This document shows, piece after piece, positions 1 to 6,276 of a DNA stretch of 8,988 nt. The position numbers and the translations under genes are program-made. Source of the DNA: JAUHWS01 sp964571805. GTDB taxonomy: Bacteria; Patescibacteriota; Gracilibacteria; UM-FILTER-43-11. Each line of letters starts with the position of its first letter. Within the stretch, counting starts at the first letter, position 1. The notes below the pieces were generated by a model, which made no database searches, was not told the origin of the DNA, and saw nothing but the letters and a program-made list of their open reading frames with translations. Location of the stretch: positions 1-8,988 of the forward strand of contig CAZNDI010000045.1 of NCBI GenBank assembly GCA_964571805.1, in the 5' to 3' direction.

Positions 1-42
1 ACGAGTCCGTCTCGTGGGCTCGGAGATGTGTATAAGAGACAG
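1..42. other. Nextera transposase adapter (sequencing artefact)
   Basis: Bases 9-42 match the 34-base Illumina Nextera read-2 transposase adapter, ending in the mosaic-end TATAAGAGACAG. Bases 1-8 (ACGAGTCC) sit exactly where the i7 index would be and differ by one base from the N705 index as I recall it (AGGAGTCC). This is library sequence, not genome. The real DNA starts at base 43, and the adapter truncates sufD. Confidence 0.97.
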
Positions 43-893
43 TTCCCCAACTCAGCCCCCAAAAAGCCCGTGACGAGGAGTTTTTTAGCCGTTTCCCCAT
101 CAATCCCTCGCGCAGCAAAATAATAGAGGTCTTCTTCGTTTAAATTCCTAATGCTCGATCCATGGCCGGCTTTGACATCATTCGTATCGATTTTGAGGCC
201 TGGCGTGGCTTTGACGACTGTATTAGGGCTCAGATTTAACGTTTCCTGCTGTAAATAGCCCGCTGAGCCGCCTCCGGTGGCCGTAATATTGACCATGCCC
301 TCCAATTTCACCATCCCTTTGTCCTGAGCGACCGCTTTCATCTGCATGTGACCCATTCCATTTGAGGCCCTGAACTGATGTTCACAATTGAAATTCATGT
401 CTTCCTCCCTCTCCGTTCGGGTGATGATATCCGTATTCACTTCTGCGGCTTTGCCCATGGCTTTTTGAACCAACTGACTTTCCATCTTTTTCATCCCGAA
501 ATAATAGCTGTAAATGTCACACTTTGCGTCAGCGTGCACCTCCGTCGTCCGGTTTTCTTTCACCTCGGTTTGAGACGACGGACTGCTTAAAGTCACGTAT
601 TTCAACGTTGAATTGGCTTTAACTTCGATCTTCAATTCGAATTCGACCTTTTCCGATTTCACCTCCGTCGACCAATCTTCAATGATCACCGCCGAAGCTC
701 CTTCTCCCACCTCCACATTTAACTTAAATCTCAGCTCCGAAGCCGTCGGTTTGATTTTAAGAGTGATCGGCTGCTCGAGTTGAGTGTTTTTAGGAATCGT
801 CAGCTTAAAAGAGTTTTCCTCTTCGTAGATTTTGCTCAGGACGTAGTGATCGGAGAGCGGTTCGATGGTGAAAGGAATGCTAAAAATACTCAT
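43..893 (-). CDS. sufD: SufD, Fe-S cluster scaffold subunit (3' partial)
   Basis: SufD pairs with SufB and the ATPase SufC in the cytosolic SufBC2D complex that builds Fe-S clusters. My translation gives 283 uninterrupted codons. The N-terminal part is a beta-rich SufBD core. The C-terminal family block runs from about residue 222 (SPNTVVKATPGLKI) through DVKAGHG to LNEEDLYYFAARGI at 251-264. H244 in AGHG aligns with E. coli SufD His360, an implicated cluster-assembly ligand; the nearby E. coli Cys358 is Ala here. By family comparison only about 25-35 C-terminal residues are missing. The full protein would be near 310 aa, shorter than the ~420 aa of E. coli SufD, so it is a compact version. 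It follows sufB by 202 bases on the same strand. Neither this ATG nor an in-frame ATG ten codons upstream (923) has a Shine-Dalgarno site, so the start is uncertain. Reading on into the adapter gives a false tail containing LLYTSPSPRD. Confidence 0.93.
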
Positions 894-1095
894 GAGCTTT
901 TGAAATCGTGAGTATTTTATCATGAATCTAGCCCGAAAGTTTTAATTTTCATCAATTACTGAACTAGATTTTCTGGGAGAACTGCTTTTACTGCTTTTTT
1001 ACTGCCCTTTGCGATATCGATTTTTTACTATTTACTTAAAAAAAGCAACAATTATTCTTCAAACGTTTTTAAAAAATATCACTTTTGCCATGCTA

Positions 1096-2538
1096 TTAGC
1101 CCACCGATCCCTCCATCTCCATCTCAATCAAACGATTCATTTCCACCGCATATTCCAAAGGCAGTTCGCGGACGATCGGATTGATGAAGCCATTCACGAT
1201 CATCGCTTCGGCTTGGGCGGCGGGGATGCCGCGGGACATCAGATAGAAAATATCTTCTTCGTTCAGTCGTCCCACCCTGGCTTCGTGGTTGACGGTGGCG
1301 GAATGGTTGTCGATTTTCATGACCGGAAACGTATCCGAAATCGAAATCTCGTCCAGAATCAACGCGTCACATTCCACCTGACTCATCGCGTTATGGGCAG
1401 TTTTAGCGATTTTTAAACTTCCCCGATACACGGATTTCCCCCCGCCTTTACTGATTGACTTCATGGTGATTTTGGAACTCGTGTTTTCGCCGATATGAAA
1501 GACTTTTGCCCCGGTGTCCTGAATCTGACCGGCATTGGCAAAGGCGATCCCTAAATGGTCCGCTCGGGCGTTTCGGCCTTTCAGGATGCTGGCGGGATAG
1601 AGCATGGTCACGCCGCTGCCCATATTTCCTCCGACCCACTCCATGATGCCGTTGTCGTCAACAATGGCACGTTTGGTGTTGAGGTTGTAGGTGTCTTTTG
1701 ACCAGTTCTCGACTGAAGAATAACGGAATTTAGCGCCTTTCCCCACGAATACTTCTACACAACCCGCATGAAGCGCATTGGAACCGTATTTGGGCGCGCT
1801 GCAGCCTTCGATGTAATGGGCTTCGGCGCCTTCTTCAATCACAATCAACGTGTGTTCAAATTGTCCCATTCCCTGAGCATTCATACGGAAGTAAGCCTGA
1901 AGCGGCTTTTCAATTTTTACACCTTTGGGAACGTACAAAAACGTCCCACCGGACCAAACAGCCCCATGTAAAGCGGCAAATTTATGATCGTTAGCAGGGA
2001 CGCACTTCATAAAATATTTTTTCACCAACTCCGGATGCTTTTCCACGGCCACATCCATGTCCAGAAATAAAACGCCTTGATCCTCCAATTGTTTTTCCAG
2101 CGAATGATAAACCACCTCCGATTCATATTGAGCCCCGACCCCGGCCAATACTTTTTTCTCGGCCTCCGGGATGCCCAGACGGTCAAACGTATTTTTGATG
2201 TAGCTCGGAACCTTATCCCATGAATCGTACCCTCCTTTTTTATCGGCGGCTTTGGCGAAGAAGCAGATCTCATCAAAATTCAGATGATCTAAGCTTGGCC
2301 CCCAGGTGGGTAAGGGGATGCGGGTGAAGTATTCATAAGCTTTGATGCGGTGTTCCATCATCCACTCTGGCTCCTCTTTGTCCTTCGAGATGGCCACAGC
2401 CAATTCAACCGAAATCCCTTTCTTGAACTTTTTCATATATTCAGACGGGTCGATGTGGTCGAAGGTGTCGCGGTTTAGGCCGGCGAAGATGCCTTCTTGT
2501 GAGTTGGTTTCGGTAGTTTTTTGGTTGACTTGGAGCAT
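1096..2538 (-). CDS. sufB: SufB, Fe-S cluster assembly scaffold protein
   Basis: SufB is the main scaffold of the SufBC2D complex, taking persulfide sulfur from the SufS pathway and assembling the cluster at its interface with SufD. The 480-aa length is normal for the family. Recognisable blocks are the N-terminal AYEYFTRIPLPTWGP (67-81), AALHGAVWSGGTFLYVPKGV (188-207), HYIEGCSAP (241-249), and the C-terminal SQVECDALILD (386-396) with HEARVGRLNEEDIFYLMSRG (418-437). C390 in VECDAL aligns with the functional Cys405 of E. coli SufB. The gene ends with TAA. The leader before the ATG is A/T-rich without a Shine-Dalgarno site. It lies between the DUF559/repeat element (109-base gap) and sufD. Transcription from the sufC promoter would have to pass through two strong hairpins to reach it; no separate promoter could be identified with confidence. 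Confidence 0.98.
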   Translation of the reverse strand: MLQVNQKTTETNSQEGIFAGLNRDTFDHIDPSEYMKKFKKGISVELAVAISKDKEEPEWMMEHRIKAYEYFTRIPLPTWGPSLDHLNFDEICFFAKAADKKGGYDSWDKVPSYIKNTFDRLGIPEAEKKVLAGVGAQYESEVVYHSLEKQLEDQGVLFLDMDVAVEKHPELVKKYFMKCVPANDHKFAALHGAVWSGGTFLYVPKGVKIEKPLQAYFRMNAQGMGQFEHTLIVIEEGAEAHYIEGCSAPKYGSNALHAGCVEVFVGKGAKFRYSSVENWSKDTYNLNTKRAIVDDNGIMEWVGGNMGSGVTMLYPASILKGRNARADHLGIAFANAGQIQDTGAKVFHIGENTSSKITMKSISKGGGKSVYRGSLKIAKTAHNAMSQVECDALILDEISISDTFPVMKIDNHSATVNHEARVGRLNEEDIFYLMSRGIPAAQAEAMIVNGFINPIVRELPLEYAVEMNRLIEMEMEGSVG

Positions 2539-2570
2539 GAGTAATATTTTATTTCTTTAATTCTATTCAG

Positions 2571-2657
2571 GATCCCCCTAGCCCCCTTTAGCAAGGGGGA
2601 ATAATAAGCAATTGCTCACTGTGCATTCCCCTCTAGAAAAAGAGGGGTTAGGGGAGT
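2571..2657. repeat. Paired inverted GC-rich hairpin repeats (REPIN-like)
   Basis: Two related ~32-base units lie head-to-head. Unit A (2571-2602) is a tail TCCCCCTAG plus a hairpin with arms CCCCCTT and AAGGGGG around TAGC. Unit B (2625-2657), read on the minus strand, is TCCCCTAA plus a hairpin with arms CCCCTCT and AGAGGGG around TTTTCT. Both end GGGGAAT. They are therefore inverted copies of one design, short tail then hairpin, separated by ~22 bases. This resembles the two-REP REPIN layout. The DUF559 stop codon falls inside unit B. The hairpins lack long U-tracts, so they are poor terminator candidates, but they could affect mRNA stability or processing between sufC and sufB. Confidence 0.8.
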
Positions 2658-3064
2658 TTCTTAATGGTTTGAATGATTTTTTCATACACCCCTTCCGGAT
2701 TCTGAATTACCTCACTATTCCAAAATCTCAGAACTTTCAGATCAAATCCTTGCAAGTAAGCAGTTCTTTCTTCATCATACACCCTTTGCTCTTCTTCCCT
2801 ATGCCCGGCTCCATCGACCTCTATGACTAATTGAGCTTTAGAGCAATAAAAATCCACAATATAGTTACCCAATGGCTTCTGACGATTGAAAGTGAGTTTA
2901 GCTAAGTCTCCGCTTTTCAAGATTTCCCATATCCTTTTTTCTGCTTCAGTCGGTTTCTTGCGCATTTCTCTCGATAGCTCCTTAAGTTTCACGTTGTAAG
3001 GAGCATATAAATGCCTATTGTTTGAAACAATGCTATTCATCGATAGGAAATTACAATTCCTCAT
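2648..3064 (-). CDS. DUF559 domain protein, Vsr/endonuclease-like
   Basis: A 138-aa protein matching the DUF559 pattern (PF04480), a small restriction-endonuclease/Vsr-like fold whose function is mostly unproven. Visible blocks are REMRKKPTEAEKRIWEILK (32-50), NRQKPLGNYIVDFYC (60-74), QLVIEVDGAGH (78-88), DEERTAYLQGFDLKVLRFWN (97-116) and SEVIQNP. D71, E82, D84 and H88 are candidate metal/catalytic residues. I chose the ATG at 3064 because GGAGG lies nine bases upstream, inside the last codons of sufC. The CDS overlaps sufC by 14 bases, so translation may be coupled. A longer start at 3097 lacks that support; an ATG at 3040 has no ribosome site. The stop codon lies within the adjacent hairpin repeat. 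The gene has no expected role in Fe-S assembly and looks inserted into the operon. Confidence 0.9.
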   Translation of the reverse strand: MRNCNFLSMNSIVSNNRHLYAPYNVKLKELSREMRKKPTEAEKRIWEILKSGDLAKLTFNRQKPLGNYIVDFYCSKAQLVIEVDGAGHREEEQRVYDEERTAYLQGFDLKVLRFWNSEVIQNPEGVYEKIIQTIKKLP

Positions 3065-3806
3065 ACCCCTTCTCCTCCAATTCCTGAGCCAACTCATGGC
3101 CTCCTGATTTCACGATTCGACCTTCTTTCATCACATGAATGTAGTCAGGCTTGAGGTATTTGAGGATCCTTTGATAGTGGGTGACGAGGAGCACACCTGT
3201 ATTTTCTCGTTTTTTCATCACTTTATTCACACTTTCACTGATGATTTTAAGAGCATCCACGTCCAGTCCGGAGTCGGTTTCATCCAACACCGCCATCTGA
3301 GGTTCTAAAATCGCCATTTGCAGGGCTTCGGCTTTCTTCTTTTCTCCTCCAGAAAAGCCTTGATTGAGGAAGCGTTCGGCAAAGCTTTCAGGCATTTTGA
3401 GCTCGGCCATCTTTTCTTTCAGCATCTTTTTGAAGCGGAAAATCAAAATCGGGGGCTTGCTGGGGTTGATAAAATTTTGTTTGGCCCGGTAAGCGGCTAA
3501 TAGAAATTCTTCCATGGTGATACCGGTAATCTCTTTGGGATACTGAAAAGCCAGAAAAAGGCCGCATAAGGCCCGTTCGTGCACCGGCATGTCCAAAATA
3601 CTTTCCCCTTTGTACAAAATGTCACCGCCGGTCACTTCATATTTGGGGTGGCCCATGATCACGTTGGACAAAGTGCTTTTCCCCGAACCATTGGGCCCCA
3701 TGATGGTGTGCACTTCGCCTTCGTTGATCGTCAAAGTGACGCCATGCAGGATTTCTTTGTCTTCAATGTTTACTTTGAGGTCGATAATTTGAAGGAGGGG
3801 AGTCAT
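3051..3806 (-). CDS. sufC: SufC, Fe-S cluster assembly ATPase
   Basis: SufC is the ABC-type ATPase whose dimerisation drives rearrangement of SufB-SufD during cluster assembly; it is soluble, not a transporter. All ATPase motifs are intact in 251 aa, a normal length: Walker A GPNGSGKST (37-45), Q-loop Q88 in AFQYPKEI, SufC-type signature FSGGEKKKAE (151-160), Walker B MAVLDETDSGLD (171-182) and H-loop H210 in THYQR. FSGGEKKK followed by DETDSGLDVDAL is characteristic of SufC rather than of transporter ATPases. It appears to be the first gene of the operon sufC-DUF559-sufB-sufD. The leader has no Shine-Dalgarno site. A possible promoter and a long inverted repeat lie upstream. Confidence 0.98.
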   Translation of the reverse strand: MTPLLQIIDLKVNIEDKEILHGVTLTINEGEVHTIMGPNGSGKSTLSNVIMGHPKYEVTGGDILYKGESILDMPVHERALCGLFLAFQYPKEITGITMEEFLLAAYRAKQNFINPSKPPILIFRFKKMLKEKMAELKMPESFAERFLNQGFSGGEKKKAEALQMAILEPQMAVLDETDSGLDVDALKIISESVNKVMKKRENTGVLLVTHYQRILKYLKPDYIHVMKEGRIVKSGGHELAQELEEKGYEEL

Positions 3807-3832
3807 GAAATGGAGAAATAGTTTGGGATTAA

Positions 3833-3862
3833 AAGATACAGGAAAAAGGCTGATTTAATCAA
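3833..3862 (-). promoter_or_regulatory. Possible suf operon promoter
   Basis: On the minus strand TTGATT (3857-3862) is followed after 18 bases by TATCTT (3833-3838), placing a start about 20 bases before the sufC ATG. The -10 matches the consensus only moderately. The -35 overlaps the inverted repeat at 3845-3867. Confidence 0.35.
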
Positions 3863-3867
3863 CCTTT
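3845..3867. promoter_or_regulatory. 23-bp inverted repeat upstream of sufC
   Basis: AAAGG-C-TGATT-T-AATCA-A-CCTTT is symmetric about base 3856 with a single mismatched pair. It covers the proposed -35 of the suf promoter, so it could be an operator for a dimeric repressor. Alternatively, on the minus strand the right arm runs into TTTTT, so it could be a weak AT-rich terminator for the 86-aa gene ending at 3927. It does not fit the cyanobacterial SufR pattern (CAAC-N6-GTTG). Confidence 0.5.
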
Positions 3868-3926
3868 GCTTCGAATAAAAATCACCTAAATTTAAACCGA
3901 ACTCAACCGAGGGAAATTTCTGTAAC

Positions 3927-4187
3927 TTAAGTAAGTGTTGCTAGTATCTCATTAAGCTTCCCGGATACGTAATCGACATAATCTTTATTTGACCCCTGAG
4001 CATCAGGATTTAATCTTTCCAATACTTCTAGAATTGATTCTCTGGTTAAGTGTCTAGCTGCCAGATCCACTGCAAATCGAGAACTGCGTTCTTGTGTAAA
4101 TTTTAAAAAACCATCTGGGGTGGTCCACTCTTGTGGGAAGTCAACAAGAACTACTGAGCCTCTTGGACCTTCTGCAACAGATTGCAT
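3927..4187 (-). CDS. Small protein of unknown function (86 aa)
   Basis: I do not recognise this protein. A short beta-like segment (SVVLVDFP, 11-18) is followed by PQEWTTPDGF and then mostly helix-forming sequence (DLAARHLTRESILEVLERLN, 41-60, and VDYVSGKLNEILATL, 71-85). There is no signal peptide, membrane segment or cysteine, so it is probably cytosolic. Its reality is supported by a near-consensus promoter at the right distance, A/T-rich flanks on both sides that contrast with the more GC-rich reading frame, and a TAA stop. It is probably monocistronic: the 120-base gap to sufC contains an inverted repeat and a separate candidate promoter. There is no Shine-Dalgarno site; the predicted 5' leader is only about 20 bases. 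Confidence 0.72.
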   Translation of the reverse strand: MQSVAEGPRGSVVLVDFPQEWTTPDGFLKFTQERSSRFAVDLAARHLTRESILEVLERLNPDAQGSNKDYVDYVSGKLNEILATLT

Positions 4188-4212
4188 ATTTTATTGATTT
4201 ATTAATGAAGCC

Positions 4213-4240
4213 ATTCTAGCTTAGTTTAAATTTTTGTCAA
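4213..4240 (-). promoter_or_regulatory. Strong sigma70-type promoter of the 86-aa gene
   Basis: A perfect -35 TTGACA (4235-4240) and -10 TAGAAT (4213-4218, one mismatch) are separated by 16 bases on the minus strand. The predicted start is near 4206, about 19 bases before the ATG. This is the best consensus match in the window. Confidence 0.75.
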
Positions 4241-4317
4241 ATTGCCCGCAGATTTTAAAATCACCTATAGGAAGATCAAATCCACAGTTCAAAGCTAAGT
4301 AATAATGAATCACTTAA

Positions 4318-5547
4318 TTACAGCTTATCCAACTCAACTTTAAGTGGCCCCTCACATCCCACCCACTTTCCTACTGCCTCTATATTGAGTTGATCGTTGG
4401 TCAAGCTACACGTCATTTTTTTATTTAGTAGTTCAGCAGGGATGGGATCGGCTTCAGGGGGCATCTTTTCCACAGGAATATCAAGAAACCAAAAGTCAAT
4501 CACACAATTACCATCCAAGAGACCCTTGACTTCATAGCCCCTCAGTAATCCCATAAAGGCTTCAAAGCCAATAGGGGTTTCGCCCGTCGATGGAGTACAA
4601 CTCTCTAAATTTTTCGTGAATTGGTCCAAAAATGGGGTCATACAATTTCCATCCTCAGATCCAACACAGTCTAATATATTTTTTTCGTTTGTGTTGGCAT
4701 TTTCGCTTAATTTAGAGGCATTATTGCCTGAAAGAGGGTCAAATTCCTCAGATGAAACTGTAATAGTTTTTGTTACCGTTGCAAGTGGAGTAAAACTGGC
4801 TAAATCCTCTTTCTCAACATCAAGTACACAATCAATATCGTCCAAATTTAAATCGCCACACTCTGAAGCTTTGTAAGCCTGATAGGTATAGGTATAGGTT
4901 CCAGGCTCACTGAAGCCATCATGTGGATAAGAGTAAGAATTGTTATCCATTTCAAAAGCGCGTATAGATTTGCTAAATTTTCCTAAGTAAGAATCTTCCA
5001 TAATTTTATTACTGAGGAGTGAACCATGTGTTACTTGATCATGCTCAAGAAATCTAAAAACGAGGTAAGGAAAGCTCTCACCTTCTTTAACTGTGGATAT
5101 AAGGCTGCCTTCAAACGGTTCATTCAGCTTATAAACATCTTTTGGCGTTTCGATTGACAGGCCTAAAATGGGGGGTTCATTCATTTCATCTTTACTAGCA
5201 ATTGGAGAGGGAAGCTTAGGCAGCTTTCTCTCAGGTTTAACTTCTTCCGCCAGTTCCTCAGCTGATGCCTTTAAAACGTTCATTTTGAGATGTAGATTGA
5301 TTTCAGCCGCCTTATCATTTATTTTTGCTATTTTGTCGCTTTTGCTAAAATTTTCTAAAGCATTATAAGAAATGACTTGTGGGCTATAAAATTTAGAATA
5401 AACAAAAATCCCACCCCCTATCAGGAGTAAGGCACCAGTAATAATTAAAGCATAGACTATCCAACTCGATTTATGATCCGCAGGACTTGCCTCTAACGGT
5501 GGATTGATTTCACTTTTAATTTCAGGGTCATTTAAATTTGGCTCCAT
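4318..5547 (-). CDS. Single-pass membrane protein with beta-rich, Cys-containing exterior
   Basis: A 409-aa protein I cannot assign to a family. A short acidic, proline-containing N-terminus (1-28) leads to one transmembrane helix (29-50, WIVYALIITGALLLIGGG...). A charged, helix-prone stalk follows (about 60-110). Residues 126-265 look like an Ig-like beta sandwich: YKLNEPFEGSL, FPYLVFRFLEHD, then FSEPGTYTYTYQAY and TVTKTITVSS. The C-terminal part (291-409) is a separate domain. All eight cysteines (230, 240, 294, 302, 317, 348, 380, 398) lie after the helix; the even number suggests disulfides outside the cytoplasm (inference). An acidic loop DLNLDDID (232-239) between C230 and C240 resembles a calcium-binding loop. 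It is monocistronic with its own promoter. Surface adhesion, sensing or cell-envelope work are all possible; none is shown. Confidence 0.9.
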   Translation of the reverse strand: MEPNLNDPEIKSEINPPLEASPADHKSSWIVYALIITGALLLIGGGIFVYSKFYSPQVISYNALENFSKSDKIAKINDKAAEINLHLKMNVLKASAEELAEEVKPERKLPKLPSPIASKDEMNEPPILGLSIETPKDVYKLNEPFEGSLISTVKEGESFPYLVFRFLEHDQVTHGSLLSNKIMEDSYLGKFSKSIRAFEMDNNSYSYPHDGFSEPGTYTYTYQAYKASECGDLNLDDIDCVLDVEKEDLASFTPLATVTKTITVSSEEFDPLSGNNASKLSENANTNEKNILDCVGSEDGNCMTPFLDQFTKNLESCTPSTGETPIGFEAFMGLLRGYEVKGLLDGNCVIDFWFLDIPVEKMPPEADPIPAELLNKKMTCSLTNDQLNIEAVGKWVGCEGPLKVELDKL

Positions 5548-5573
5548 GGGTTTTAATTTTAGGTTTTCTATGT

Positions 5574-5602
5574 ATTATAGGCCAAAAAGTAGAATTTAGC
5601 AA
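5574..5602 (-). promoter_or_regulatory. Sigma70-type promoter of the 409-aa membrane protein
   Basis: TTGCTA (5597-5602), a 17-base spacer and a perfect TATAAT (5574-5579) on the minus strand, with the predicted start near 5567, about 20 bases before the ATG. The same two hexamers and spacing recur upstream of the pilin-like gene. Confidence 0.75.
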
Positions 5603-5628
5603 CAGGAAGGCAAAATTCATCATTCCTA

Positions 5629-5658
5629 TTGTTTTTAGTACCACTTTCAATCTAAAAT
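5629..5658 (+). promoter_or_regulatory. Probable promoter of the DUF1003 gene
   Basis: TTGTTT (5629-5634), an 18-base spacer and TAAAAT (5653-5658), about 28 bases before the ATG. It is divergent from the promoter of the 409-aa gene. The leader is A-rich, with no Shine-Dalgarno site. Confidence 0.5.
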
Positions 5659-5686
5659 AGGGGCAAATAAATAAAAAAAATAACCT

Positions 5687-6235
5687 ATGTCTTTCTTTGA
5701 AATTCTCCTCACAAGCAGCAAAAGCAATGATTTACACAAGAAACTCGTCGCTCGACACCGCGAGAAAATAAAAAGCCTCAAGGCTAAAATTGACCTCGAT
5801 CGAAAACTAAGCGACAAAATCGCTGACTTCTTGACTGATTCCTTTGGAACCGTCCTTTTTTTAAGTCTCAATGCGCTTTGGTTTTTAGTGTGGGTAATCC
5901 TAAATACCGGCCTCATTCCAGGCTTTGACCCCTTCGACCCCTTCCCCTTCGGTCTCCTCACCATGGTCGTTTCTCTAGAAGCCATCTTTCTTGCTATCAT
6001 CGTCCTCATCAGCCAAAATCGCTCCGCCCGCATCGCTGAATTGCGCGAAGAAATCGACCTCCAAATCAACGTTCGAGCCGAAGAAGAAATCACTCGAATT
6101 CTCATCATTTTAGATCAAATTCACGACCACCTCGGCCTAGCTCCTCAGGACGATCAAGAGCTCATCGCCATGAAACAAAAAACAAACCTAGACGCCATTG
6201 AAGAAGAGTTAGAAAAAGAAATGCTCAGAAATTAA
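5687..6235 (+). CDS. DUF1003 family membrane protein
   Basis: A 182-aa protein with the DUF1003 (PF06210) layout: a basic N-terminal region (1-50), the segment ADFLTDSFGTVLFL entering transmembrane helix 1 (about 54-77, with LNALWFLVWVILNTG), the conserved FDPFDPFPFGLL (80-91), transmembrane helix 2 (about 89-110) ending in LISQNR (107-112), then a long charged helical, probably coiled-coil tail (113-182, rich in E and K). The function of the family is not established. It probably sits in the inner membrane with both termini cytoplasmic. It is transcribed alone and converges on the ATP-grasp gene; the 41-base gap between their stops has no clear terminator hairpin. Confidence 0.92.
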   Translation: MSFFEILLTSSKSNDLHKKLVARHREKIKSLKAKIDLDRKLSDKIADFLTDSFGTVLFLSLNALWFLVWVILNTGLIPGFDPFDPFPFGLLTMVVSLEAIFLAIIVLISQNRSARIAELREEIDLQINVRAEEEITRILIILDQIHDHLGLAPQDDQELIAMKQKTNLDAIEEELEKEMLRN

Positions 6236-6276
6236 CCCAGGTCGAAAGAGACAGTATTTTTCAGAATCCAGAATCT

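Noticed and set aside
378..590. Plus-strand 70-aa frame near the left end
   Set aside because: It lies opposite sufD, whose frame is open across the whole stretch and carries family motifs.
1009..1416. 135-aa plus-strand frame opposite sufB
   Set aside because: Shadow of the sufB coding strand with no promoter or family resemblance.
2571..2657. Intrinsic terminator between DUF559 and sufB
   Set aside because: The stems are GC-rich, but neither is followed by a real T-run in the transcription direction; the paired inverted design fits a repeat better.
4253..4264. GATTTTAAAATC palindrome in the gap after the 409-aa gene
   Set aside because: A 12-base AT palindrome with no loop is expected by chance in this composition; no promoter or gene context to support it.
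5647..6108. 153-aa minus-strand frame opposite the DUF1003 gene
   Set aside because: Arg/Ser-rich antisense shadow; the plus-strand DUF1003 protein has clear family motifs.
6246..6254. AAGAGACAG resembling the Nextera mosaic end, as a sign of a chimeric join
   Set aside because: Only nine bases match, the rest of the adapter is absent, and the neighbouring genes are intact; chance.
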